9,399 bases of DNA from Candidatus Apopatosoma intestinale (GTDB taxonomy: Bacteria > Bacillota > Clostridia > Oscillospirales > CAG-272), in NCBI GenBank assembly GCA_003524145.1, contig DODZ01000012.1, positions 588-9,986 of the forward strand, given 5' to 3'. Both the position numbers and the translations under genes were made by a program. Under the pieces are notes generated by a model. The model ran no database searches. It saw only the letters and a list, made by a program, of their open reading frames with translations, and had not been told where the DNA came from. Positions 1-6,677 of this stretch are shown piece by piece. Numbering within the stretch: the stretch's first letter is position 1; every line of letters starts with the position of its first letter.

Positions 1-19
1 CGCATATGTGTCAATCCCC
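1..19 (-). repeat. Partial copy of the intergenic hairpin repeat, cut by the window edge
   Basis: Read on the minus strand this is GGGG, ATT, then GACACATATGC and G. It matches the start of the 49-bp unit at 9246 (GGGGG, AATT, GACACATACGC, G) apart from one T/C change and a short indel in the G/A run. Only the leader, the 11-nt left arm of the stem and the first loop base are inside the window. It reads outward, away from the gene at 147-716, just as the right-hand copies read away from the MATE gene. Confidence 0.65.
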
Positions 20-28
20 TTGATGGGG

Positions 29-48
29 GCACCTTCCCCAAAAGGTGC
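29..48. repeat. Small hairpin beside the left repeat copy
   Basis: A 7-bp perfect stem (GCACCTT at 29-35 with AAGGTGC at 42-48) encloses a 6-nt loop. A second, shorter dyad lies next to it (CCCC at 16-19 with GGGG at 25-28). Both lie between the terminator at 111-142 and the partial repeat at 1-19, and are probably part of the same intergenic element. Nothing further is recognisable between 49 and 110. Confidence 0.45.
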
Positions 49-110
49 ACGAAAACTTTGGCGGTGGCAAGAAAAAAATTTATTACAAGTATAAGTCACA
101 CCCATACATA

Positions 111-142
111 AAAAGCTTCGGCTGCTCTGAGCCGAAGCTTTT
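111..142 (-). terminator. Intrinsic terminator of the sce7726-family gene
   Basis: A perfect 13-bp stem (111-123 with 130-142) encloses a 6-nt loop. In the minus-strand direction the stem ends in a run of five T and begins 4 nt after the stop codon of the gene ending at 147. The GC-rich core (GCTTCGGCT) and the T-run fit a Rho-independent terminator. The A-run on the other side means it may also work in the plus direction. Confidence 0.85.
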
Positions 143-146
143 ATTC

Positions 147-716
147 TTATTTCTCGAAAATTTCACTGAGTATCGAATAATCCCGCTCAAAAAGCGCATC
201 GGTTATATCATGCGCCAGCTTATCCGCGGAAATTTTTTCCGTCATCTTCCCGATGATAAAACGTCTGCTTTTTCCGACATATCGGGGAAAGCCGTTTGCC
301 GCGAGGATAGCATGCATCTCTCTTTTCCAAAGAAACGCCGCCTTATTTTCCGTTTTCATCTTCGGATTTTTCTCTGCCGCGCGCACCTCATAAATCACCG
401 GATCAACCTCCGTTTCATCAACGGCAAGTATGCCCCAATATGCGGGAATATGCTCCGCCACGCCGTTCTTATGCGTTCTTCCGACCACGGCATAATTGAA
501 ATCGCAGTACTTATCATAATTCTTTACCTGCGCGGCAAGGCGCGTATAGCTGTCAAAATCACTTTTTATCTCCATGCCGATGATACTCCCGTCTATCACG
601 GCTATAATATCCGCGCGGGAGCTTTTTATATTCTTTTCCTCAAAAATGCGGATTTTTCCATATCGCTCGTCAAGATAGTCAAAAAGAATTTCTCTTATCT
701 GTCCGTCATGCAGCAT
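147..716 (-). CDS. sce7726-family protein, PD-(D/E)XK nuclease-like
   Basis: The 189-residue protein resembles the sce7726 family, small proteins of unproven function that carry a restriction-endonuclease-like core. Visible signature: E26/E27 in the first strand region, SRADI (33-37) giving D36, then MEIKSD (48-53) giving the E49-x-K51 pair, followed by a helix with Q63 and Y67 (RLAAQVKNYDKY). This is the D...ExK layout of PD-(D/E)XK enzymes. The C-terminal part (about 127-189) is helical and charged and starts with an FLWKREM segment typical of the family. The ATG at 716 is preceded by a modest AAAGGGAA site at 721-728. The gene lies 62 nt downstream of the DUF4340 stop, on the same strand, with a hairpin between them, and no convincing promoter of its own was seen. 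Sce7726 genes are often found in accessory or phage-like regions. Nuclease activity is inferred from motifs only. Confidence 0.8.
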   Translation of the reverse strand: MLHDGQIREILFDYLDERYGKIRIFEEKNIKSSRADIIAVIDGSIIGMEIKSDFDSYTRLAAQVKNYDKYCDFNYAVVGRTHKNGVAEHIPAYWGILAVDETEVDPVIYEVRAAEKNPKMKTENKAAFLWKREMHAILAANGFPRYVGKSRRFIIGKMTEKISADKLAHDITDALFERDYSILSEIFEK

Positions 717-745
717 AGTCTTCCCTTTCTTTCGGCAGCTCAGAA

Positions 746-775
746 ATAAAGGACTGTCGCGAAACAGCCCTTTAT
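746..775 (-). terminator. Hairpin terminator after the ABC operon, imperfect stem
   Basis: Seven base pairs (746-752 with 769-775), one A/C mismatch, then four more pairs (754-757 with 764-767) enclose a 6-nt loop. On the minus strand the stem ends in TTTATTTCT, starting 3 nt after the DUF4340 stop. The mismatch and interrupted T-run suggest incomplete termination, which would allow read-through into the sce7726-family gene. Confidence 0.65.
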
Positions 776-778
776 GCT

Positions 779-2938
779 TTAATTTGCTTCGTATGCGCCT
801 ATTTCAATTCCTGCCAGCACCTTATCGGAATCCTCAAAGAGCTTGTCTATCGCGGGCTTGCGCATAATCATGCCCTTTTCCGCCGTAACAGTCTCGCGCG
901 AAATCTCCCTGATACCTGTCTCGGTGGAAACTTCATATTTCACCGTGGTTATCGTAGGCACAACATACATTTCCGTCTGGCTGATAACCTTCTGAACCTT
1001 GCCTGCGGCATCGGTATATGTTTCATAAACATAATAGAAATTGTATGTCGAAACAGTCTGCGTATATTCTGCGGTCACATTGTAGCTTGCCGCCACATAT
1101 CTGTTTATGACAACATTCATATTCTTGTCGTAGCTGAGATTTACCGGCTTCAGCTCGCCGTCATTGCTGTCTACCTTCTTCTGGAAGAAGCGCTTTGCTT
1201 CCTCATCATAGTAGAGTGTGCCGTAGTCAACGCTGTCTCCGCCGTCCTTCGGCGTAGCCTTCGCATTTTCGCAAATGAGATAACCGCCGCGATAGCGCGC
1301 ATACATCATGCTTCCGCTGCTGTCGCGAAGCTTGTTTCCCTCCGCATCATAGAGACCGTAACTCTTGGCAAGGTCCTTCGGCGTAGTGGAAATGGTAACG
1401 CTCATTCCGGGCGTATCGGAGGTGTCGCGTCCCTCGGCATCCTTTGTTATATCAAAGTTTCGCGTTATAAGAACGAGATAGAGATTGCGGAAGTTTTCAA
1501 ATTCGCCGGTATATTTTCCGCCGCCGTAGGAATCGGGTACATATTCCACATTGAATTCGCGCGGTATTCCGTTTTTATCAAGCTTCGGCGTTCCGTTTTC
1601 GCCCGCCTCAAGTGCCTTTACATTAAAGGTTTTTTCAGTGCCGCTGAAAACATAGCGCACGCCGCTTCCCTTTGTATAATGCATCAGCTCAAAGAAATCG
1701 CATGTGCCGATATAATTATAGTACATTCTGTCGCTTGTGAAATTGGCTATACTCCAGTCAACAAAATTAAGCGTCGAAGCCGCCACCTTGGCTATGACAT
1801 CGAAATCGGGAGAGTAAACATAATAATACTTTTCTCCGTCCTCGCTGTCAGTGAAGCTTTCGCTGAGATAAAGCAGATTTTCTATATCCTTTGTCTTGCC
1901 GGTTTCACTGTCGGGAACCTTGCAGGAATAATAGAAGAGCACATAGTTGCCGTCTTCTGCCTCGGCAATTCTCTCCATATTTATATCCAGCCCGTATTTC
2001 TCATAAACCTCGGGCTTTACTATGTCCTCGCCGTATTCCATTATCTCCGATGCCTTAATATAGAGAATATTATTGAGCACAGAGGAACCGAAGCGGTCAT
2101 CATTGAGGTAATACGCCGCGGGATATACCATTTCATAGGAGCTGGTGGCATTATCAGCCGCTTCCGTATTCTTGGATTTCAGCTCAATGAGGAGTGTGCG
2201 CGCTCCTGCGATATTGCGGAAAATATAGAAATCGTTTATCGATGTTACATTTGAACCGAGATAATTGCTTATCGTTTTGTCCACAAGTACGGTCGATTTG
2301 CTCTTGAAAACGGCAACCGATGTACTCAGCGAATAAACAACATTCTCTCTGCCCTCTACCATGCCGTAGTAGGCATTGCCGGAGGGGACGGGATCGCCGA
2401 CTATGACTTTATACGATGTGCCGTCGTTTCTCGTCACGCGAAACCAGCTGTATTCCTTAGCATCCTCGGTCAGTCCGTACTGCGGAAGATCCTCGGGCGT
2501 GGCGTTTTCGTTTACGCGCTGCATATCGTTTATCTTATTTGAATAAACCGTGCCCGCGCCGACGACAGCCGAAGCGAGTGCGCTCGAATCAAGGCGAATA
2601 TGGTCATTTCCGCGCAGATAGAAGGTTATGCTTCCCGAATCCGTGGCGACGGCTTCGAGTGTATAATCGCCGTATTTGTTGTGCACCTCGATACTCTTCA
2701 TATCCGTTCTCTCCGTATAGGGAACGATGAGTATCATTTTATTGTAATACTGCTCGCCGTCGAGAAGCGGGGGAAGCTCGTCCTCTTTTTTTATCGAGGG
2801 ATAGATGGCGGCGAAATATACGCCCAGCCCTATGGCGGCTACGAGCACGAAGATTATTACCAGCCGGAGCTGCTTCTGAAGGGTTGTCTTTTCGCCGCGC
2901 GTAAAGAGCTCCTTTATATTTGCAAAGAATTTTTTCAT
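779..2938 (-). CDS. DUF4340 domain-containing membrane-anchored protein
   Basis: The 719-residue protein has a short basic cytoplasmic N-terminus, one transmembrane helix at about 26-45, and a large external region. It fits the DUF4340 family, which typically accompanies GldG-type ABC-2 transporters; its biochemical role is unknown. Residues about 80-215 form a clear DUF4340-type module: a strand-rich start (EVHNKYGDYTLEA), a YGL motif at 154-156, then DGTSYKVIVGDPV (172-184), NAYYGMV (188-194) and a VY (200-201) near the module end. Further YGL motifs at 315-317 and 527-529 suggest diverged extra copies, which would explain a length greater than single-module relatives. A longer reading frame to 3019 exists, but the ATG at 2938 is chosen because AAGGAG lies 9 nt upstream and it gives the expected basic N-terminus. 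It overlaps the GldG stop by 4 bp (ATGA), so the two are probably translationally coupled and act together. Confidence 0.85.
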   Translation of the reverse strand: MKKFFANIKELFTRGEKTTLQKQLRLVIIFVLVAAIGLGVYFAAIYPSIKKEDELPPLLDGEQYYNKMILIVPYTERTDMKSIEVHNKYGDYTLEAVATDSGSITFYLRGNDHIRLDSSALASAVVGAGTVYSNKINDMQRVNENATPEDLPQYGLTEDAKEYSWFRVTRNDGTSYKVIVGDPVPSGNAYYGMVEGRENVVYSLSTSVAVFKSKSTVLVDKTISNYLGSNVTSINDFYIFRNIAGARTLLIELKSKNTEAADNATSSYEMVYPAAYYLNDDRFGSSVLNNILYIKASEIMEYGEDIVKPEVYEKYGLDINMERIAEAEDGNYVLFYYSCKVPDSETGKTKDIENLLYLSESFTDSEDGEKYYYVYSPDFDVIAKVAASTLNFVDWSIANFTSDRMYYNYIGTCDFFELMHYTKGSGVRYVFSGTEKTFNVKALEAGENGTPKLDKNGIPREFNVEYVPDSYGGGKYTGEFENFRNLYLVLITRNFDITKDAEGRDTSDTPGMSVTISTTPKDLAKSYGLYDAEGNKLRDSSGSMMYARYRGGYLICENAKATPKDGGDSVDYGTLYYDEEAKRFFQKKVDSNDGELKPVNLSYDKNMNVVINRYVAASYNVTAEYTQTVSTYNFYYVYETYTDAAGKVQKVISQTEMYVVPTITTVKYEVSTETGIREISRETVTAEKGMIMRKPAIDKLFEDSDKVLAGIEIGAYEAN

Positions 2939-4467
2939 GAATGGCGTCTCCTTATCCATACCGTGATGCCAACCACGGCAACCGCCAGAGGAAGCGCTGC
3001 CACAAAGACGATGGTCCATACATTTGCCTGTGCCGTGGTGGAGCTGAGTGAATTGCTGTCAAATGACTTGTACTGTATATCTCCGAAGGTCGCTCTGGAT
3101 GTCCACATCAGCTCGAGCACGCTGTACATTATGCTCTCGTTTGCACTGCTGCCGTAAGAAAGAAAATCCGTAGTGCCGAGCGCGAGAACATATGAAATAT
3201 TGCCGTCGTCATTGAGATCCCAGTCTGCCATGCCTATGGCAGCGAGGATAGCATTGCCCGTATTTGTCTTTTCATCGGAAATGCGTGTCACCGCTGTCGA
3301 ATACGAGAGCAGCAGCGGGAAAACGCCCTGACTTCCCAGTCCGCCGACGAGAGAAAGCCCGCTCGAATCCACCGTCATGGCGCGGGGAGAATTGAATACC
3401 ACATGCGCTGTGGAATTGGAGCCGACTGCGCGCTCCACTATCTGCTTCGGTACGTTTTCGGTGGTCTGCGAGCTGTCCGCCATGACGGAAACGCCGCCGG
3501 ATGCCGATGCGGAGTGCGTCGGATCGGAAACGGAACCGCTCATCGTGATGCCCCATTCGGAGAGAAGCCCGTTGAGCACGGGAAGATGCGTTGTCGAAGC
3601 GCCCTCTGTAACGATGAGATGCCCGAAATTCTTCTTTAGAAATTTATCTATTTTCGCCTTCTCGTTTACAAGCCCGAGATCCTCGGCTGTAGGTGAAAGC
3701 AGGTCGAAAACAGGTGCATTTATCAGGATTATATCGTTGTTTCTGTTTTCGTTTTCGGTAACGGGGAAATCCTCGAGCGCGAGGTTTATCTCGCGTATCT
3801 CATAGCCCGCGGTGTTGAAAAGCTCTTCCCATGCGGAAGCCTCCGCCATAGTAGGCTCGCCGTGTCCCGTGATATAGTAGGCAACAGGCTTCTCGGATTT
3901 ATTGAGTATCTGCGCAACAGCGGAGAGAATTCTCGCCTCGGCATCATAGCCGATTACCTTCTTCTCGGAATTTTTCTTGAAGAAAGCGCTGAGCTGATAT
4001 TTCTTTGTCGGTGCCGTGAGTATCGGCTTGCCATCCTTGTCCGCCAGCTCAAAAACAACATCGTTTGTATATACTGTATCGTATTCCGTGAGCTGATATC
4101 TGGAGATTTCCTCCTTTTCGCGAACGGAGTTTATGCCCTTTACGCGGATTTTATCGCAGTATGCTTCGACCTGCTTGAGCGTTTTGTAGACATAACCGGC
4201 TTCTGTCGATGAAGAAGCAAATCTGTCCTCCTCGCTCATCAGCACAACATTGACCGTAGTGTTTTCATCCGTATCGGCGACAAGCGAATCGAGAACACTC
4301 TTGAATCCGTCGGAAATTGAATATATCCCCGCGGAGGTAAGGTCGGTATACCAGTTGAACTTGGCTGAAAGTGCCGTAAAGATTACATTTACCACTACGA
4401 CGATGGCGATGAAAGCCGCGGTAAGCGCAACAGCCACTCCGCCGTACTTCAGATTTCTGTTTTTCAT
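2935..4467 (-). CDS. GldG-family ABC transporter auxiliary protein
   Basis: The 510-residue protein has the architecture of GldG-type subunits: an N-terminal transmembrane helix (about 10-33), a large external domain, and a C-terminal helix (about 483-504) followed by the basic tail RRRHS. Family marks include DLTSAGIYSIS (42-52), close after the first helix, and YYITGHGEP (197-205), the conserved GHGE segment, followed by the region resembling an inactive glutamine-amidotransferase fold (NDIILINAP, 244-252). In Flavobacterium, GldG works with the GldA ATPase and GldF permease in gliding; homologues also occur in non-gliding bacteria, where the role is unknown. The ATG at 4467 is chosen because AAGGA lies 10 nt upstream and MKNRNLKYGG leads directly into the helix; the longer frame to 4524 would overlap the permease end. 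There are 34 nt between it and the permease stop. Confidence 0.87.
   Translation of the reverse strand: MKNRNLKYGGVAVALTAAFIAIVVVVNVIFTALSAKFNWYTDLTSAGIYSISDGFKSVLDSLVADTDENTTVNVVLMSEEDRFASSSTEAGYVYKTLKQVEAYCDKIRVKGINSVREKEEISRYQLTEYDTVYTNDVVFELADKDGKPILTAPTKKYQLSAFFKKNSEKKVIGYDAEARILSAVAQILNKSEKPVAYYITGHGEPTMAEASAWEELFNTAGYEIREINLALEDFPVTENENRNNDIILINAPVFDLLSPTAEDLGLVNEKAKIDKFLKKNFGHLIVTEGASTTHLPVLNGLLSEWGITMSGSVSDPTHSASASGGVSVMADSSQTTENVPKQIVERAVGSNSTAHVVFNSPRAMTVDSSGLSLVGGLGSQGVFPLLLSYSTAVTRISDEKTNTGNAILAAIGMADWDLNDDGNISYVLALGTTDFLSYGSSANESIMYSVLELMWTSRATFGDIQYKSFDSNSLSSTTAQANVWTIVFVAALPLAVAVVGITVWIRRRHS
2948..2953 (-). promoter_or_regulatory. Ribosome binding site deciding the DUF4340 start
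   Basis: AAGGAG on the minus strand, 9 nt before the ATG at 2938 and inside the end of the GldG reading frame. It supports this start over the ATG at 3019, which would add 27 residues that do not resemble a membrane-protein N-terminus. Confidence 0.8.
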
Positions 4468-4477
4468 ATCTGCATTT

Positions 4478-4482
4478 TCCTT
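4478..4482 (-). promoter_or_regulatory. Ribosome binding site deciding the GldG-family start
   Basis: AAGGA on the minus strand, set in a purine-rich stretch and 10 nt before the ATG at 4467. It lies between the permease stop and the chosen start, and favours this start over the upstream one at 4524. Confidence 0.7.
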
Positions 4483-4501
4483 TCTTTCCCGTGTGGCTGT
4501 A

Positions 4502-5212
4502 TCAAGCCCAGCGGCGCTTTTCAAAAACTCTCACCGCAAGGAAGAGGAAAACGCCTGTAAACGAAATATAGTAAAGCAATGCCGCATAGTCAAATATGCC
4601 GGCTGAGAAATTCGCATATCTTGAGGAGAACGAAATTCCCGAAAGGATCTTGCGGATAAATTCGGAATTGATAAATGTATTGAGCCGGTCTATAAACTGG
4701 AGAAAGATTATCGCCGCGATGGTTCCAAGTGCCGCGATAAACTGGTTTTCCGTCGTCGCCGAAACAAAAACGCCTATCGCTATAAACGCGCTACCCATGA
4801 GAAGCATGGCAAAAACGCTGCCCGCATAAGCGGCGAGATTAGGCGTGCCGTATGCGGCAAGCGGAATATAATAGAGCACGGAAGCAAAAACGAATGTGCC
4901 GCCGAAGAGGATAAAAGCCGCGAGATACTTGGCAAAAACTATGCCGAAAAGCGTCACCGGAGCTGTCAGTATCAGCTGATCGGTTTTCATCTTGCGCTCT
5001 TCGCTTATCAGCTTCATAGTGAGAAGCGGAACGATAAGGATAAAGAGCAGGAGCATCGTTGAAAAGTAAGCCGGAAGGCTTGCGCTCTCACCGAGCTGAA
5101 CCGTATAGTTTGTGAAAAAGAAACCACCCACGGCAAGCAGAAGCGCTATGAATATATAGCCCACCGGCGATGTGAAATAAGAATGAAGTTCTCTTTTTAA
5201 AATAGCCGTCAT
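4502..5212 (-). CDS. ABC-2 type permease (GldF-like)
   Basis: The 236-residue integral membrane protein would form the transport channel with the ATPase encoded just upstream. Six hydrophobic segments are visible at about 16-34, 48-68, 88-117, 129-152, 157-175 and 208-228. Between the second and third lies a charged cytoplasmic loop, MKLISEERKMKTDQLIL (66-82), leading into TAPVT (83-87). This EER...TxxLLLTxPVx pattern is typical of GldF and NosY-like ABC-2 permeases. The N-terminus (KRELHSYFTSPVGYI) is the usual amphipathic lead-in of this group. The length is normal for the family, and the protein ends in a basic EKRRWA tail. A GGGAGGA site (5221-5227) ends 8 nt before the ATG, and the ATPase stop is 15 nt away. 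The substrate cannot be deduced. Confidence 0.9.
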   Translation of the reverse strand: MTAILKRELHSYFTSPVGYIFIALLLAVGGFFFTNYTVQLGESASLPAYFSTMLLLFILIVPLLTMKLISEERKMKTDQLILTAPVTLFGIVFAKYLAAFILFGGTFVFASVLYYIPLAAYGTPNLAAYAGSVFAMLLMGSAFIAIGVFVSATTENQFIAALGTIAAIIFLQFIDRLNTFINSEFIRKILSGISFSSRYANFSAGIFDYAALLYYISFTGVFLFLAVRVFEKRRWA

Positions 5213-5227
5213 TTTGATTTTCCTCCC

Positions 5228-6178
5228 TTATCTGCGTGCCGCGGCGGGCTTGTCCTCATCGACAACGGTGATGAAGAGATCCTCTATCGTGGCACCGAGC
5301 TGTTCCATTGCCAGTATCGGCCATGAATTCTGCGCCATGGCATAGAATACGGGGCGGCGGATATCCGCCTTCTCCTCGCCCTCCACAACATAGGAATTTG
5401 TGCCGTCGTCATATGTCGCCGCTATCTTGACATAGCGGACGCCGTTTATCTTTTTCAGAGCCGAGAGCACCGAGCCGGAGGGACCGTCCACACGGATGGA
5501 AATCTTGCGGCTCTTGATGACATTCTCTATATTCTCCGTCTTTTCGTCGGCGACAATCTTGCCTTCGTTTATGATTACTATTCTGTCACAGACAGTCTTT
5601 ACCTCGGAGAGGATATGTGTGCTGAGAATAACGGTATGCTTCTTTCCGAGATTGGAGATAAGATTTCTTATATCGATAATCTGCTTCGGGTCGAGACCGT
5701 TTGTCGGCTCATCGAAAATGACAACCTCGGGATTGCCGACGATAGCTCCCGCGATACCTACTCTCTGCTTATAGCCCTTGGAGAGATTTTTTATCATGCG
5801 GTTTTTGACATCGCTTATCTTTACAACCTCGCATATCTCATCGAGATGCTCTTTTTTATTTAATGTGCATTTCTTCAGGTCATAAATGAAGCCGAGATAC
5901 TCATACGGAGTCATTTCCATATAGAGCGGCGGCTGCTCGGGAAGAAAGCCTATCTTCTTCTTTACCTCCATTGGGTGCTCGAGTATATCCATGCCGTCTA
6001 TCATGGCTCTGCCCGAGGTGGATGAAAGATAGCCTGTCAGTATATTCATCGTGGTTGTTTTTCCCGCGCCGTTCGGACCGAGAAAACCGACTATCTCGCC
6101 CGGATGAACCTCAAAGCTGATATCGTTTACGGCATATCTGTCGCCGTATTTTTTTACGAGATGCTCAATTTTTATCAT
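5228..6178 (-). CDS. ABC transporter ATP-binding protein (GldA-like)
   Basis: The 316-residue ATPase powers the ABC-2 complex from the cytoplasmic face. All nucleotide-binding motifs are intact: Walker A GPNGAGKTT (34-42), Q-loop Q82 in FLPEQPPLY, signature LSKGYKQR (132-139), Walker B VVIFDEPTNGLD (152-163) with catalytic E157, and switch H188 in LSTHILSEV. LSKGY in place of LSGGQ is usual for this subfamily. Residues about 220-316 form a C-terminal extension like the DUF4162-type accessory domain seen in GldA/NatA-like ATPases. The start overlaps the lipoprotein stop by 4 bp (ATGA). A GGAGG at 6183-6187 lies 4 nt before the ATG, inside the last codons of the lipoprotein, so the two are probably translationally coupled. 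The permease follows after 15 nt. Family and role as ABC-2 ATPase are certain; the substrate is unknown. Confidence 0.95.
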   Translation of the reverse strand: MIKIEHLVKKYGDRYAVNDISFEVHPGEIVGFLGPNGAGKTTTMNILTGYLSSTSGRAMIDGMDILEHPMEVKKKIGFLPEQPPLYMEMTPYEYLGFIYDLKKCTLNKKEHLDEICEVVKISDVKNRMIKNLSKGYKQRVGIAGAIVGNPEVVIFDEPTNGLDPKQIIDIRNLISNLGKKHTVILSTHILSEVKTVCDRIVIINEGKIVADEKTENIENVIKSRKISIRVDGPSGSVLSALKKINGVRYVKIAATYDDGTNSYVVEGEEKADIRRPVFYAMAQNSWPILAMEQLGATIEDLFITVVDEDKPAAARR

Positions 6179-6639
6179 ATTTCCTCCGCATTTGGTTTAG
6201 TTTTGCTTATATTTGTTTCCGGAAATCCGGTATTATTCTCAACAGTGAATTTCAGCTTTCCCTGCTTGCAGGTCTCTGACGCTTCGACGATTATATATAC
6301 GGTGCCGCCGGATAGCCCTCTGAGAGTGCCGTCCTCATCATTTTCCGAATCGACGAAAAAAAGCTCTTTTTTCGCTCCGCCGCAGTCGTAATATACCTTT
6401 GCGCTTCCCTCGCCGAGGCTCGCGCTGCAAGTTATTTTCTCTTCTCCGCCCGCGATTTTCAGCTTGAATACCATTGTGCCCTTGAAGCTCGAAAAGCTCA
6501 TCTCGGCATTTTTCGCCGTGTTTGTATGCACAAAAGCAACCGCCTTATAATGCGAGGTATAGGAGCTGCAAGCCGTCAATGCCAGAATCGCAACCACAGC
6601 GAAAACGGCAATAAACGCTTTAAAAGTCCGCTTTTTCAT
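6175..6639 (-). CDS. Small predicted lipoprotein, family not recognised
   Basis: The 154-residue protein has a lipoprotein signal peptide: a basic start (MKKRTFK), a hydrophobic core (about 8-20), and the lipobox L21-T22-A23-C24, so it should be cleaved and lipidated at C24 and held on the outer face of the cytoplasmic membrane. The mature part is about 130 residues, rich in alternating hydrophobic and polar residues (MVFKLKI 56-62, TVYIIVEA 113-120, KLKFTVEN 128-135), suggesting a beta-sandwich. Three further cysteines (C71, C86, C124) are present. I do not recognise the family. The ATG at 6639 is preferred over one at 6657 because AAGGAG sits 9 nt upstream of it and directly overlaps the other candidate. 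Position between the lipid kinase and the ATPase, with a 4-bp overlap onto the ATPase, suggests it is a partner of the ABC complex, perhaps for substrate capture; this is inference. Confidence 0.8.
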   Translation of the reverse strand: MKKRTFKAFIAVFAVVAILALTACSSYTSHYKAVAFVHTNTAKNAEMSFSSFKGTMVFKLKIAGGEEKITCSASLGEGSAKVYYDCGGAKKELFFVDSENDEDGTLRGLSGGTVYIIVEASETCKQGKLKFTVENNTGFPETNISKTKPNAEEI

Positions 6640-6648
6640 GATGTTTTT

Positions 6649-6654
6649 CTCCTT
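6649..6654 (-). promoter_or_regulatory. Ribosome binding site deciding the lipoprotein start
   Basis: AAGGAG on the minus strand, 9 nt before the ATG at 6639. The alternative in-frame ATG at 6657 lies just upstream of this site and has no good Shine-Dalgarno sequence of its own. Confidence 0.75.
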
Positions 6655-6656
6655 CA

Positions 6657-6668
6657 TATCTTAAGATA
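6657..6668. repeat. 12-bp perfect palindrome between lipid kinase and lipoprotein genes
   Basis: TATCTTAAGATA is self-complementary with no spacer and sits in the 38-nt gap upstream of the lipoprotein ribosome binding site. The heptamer AGATATG also occurs twice on the minus strand around it. It could be a protein-binding site or chance in AT-rich DNA. Confidence 0.35.
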
Positions 6669-6677
6669 CGGCATATC

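Noticed and set aside
45..749. Plus-strand open frame of 234 codons covering the sce7726 gene
   Set aside because: It begins in the intergenic repeat, reads through a terminator hairpin, has no ribosome binding site, and its product resembles no family, while the opposite strand encodes an intact D...ExK protein.
1679..2254. Plus-strand open frame of 191 codons inside the DUF4340 gene
   Set aside because: It is antisense to a clear family member, has no supported start, and its translation looks like a complement shadow.
3184..3219. EF-hand or dockerin-like loop DLNDDGNIS in the GldG-family protein
   Set aside because: The first loop positions fit, but the twelfth position is Leu instead of Asp/Glu and there is no second loop or flanking helix pair; probably chance.
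4250..4606. Plus-strand open frame spanning the GldG/permease junction
   Set aside because: It overlaps two well-supported minus-strand genes and their ribosome binding site, and shows no recognisable motif.
5762..5785. Defective ABC signature (LSKGY instead of LSGGQ)
   Set aside because: This variant is common in GldA/NatA-like ATPases, and all other catalytic motifs are intact.
2935..6178. A gliding motility system
   Set aside because: GldA/F/G homologues occur in many non-gliding bacteria, and no other gliding genes or Bacteroidota features are present here.
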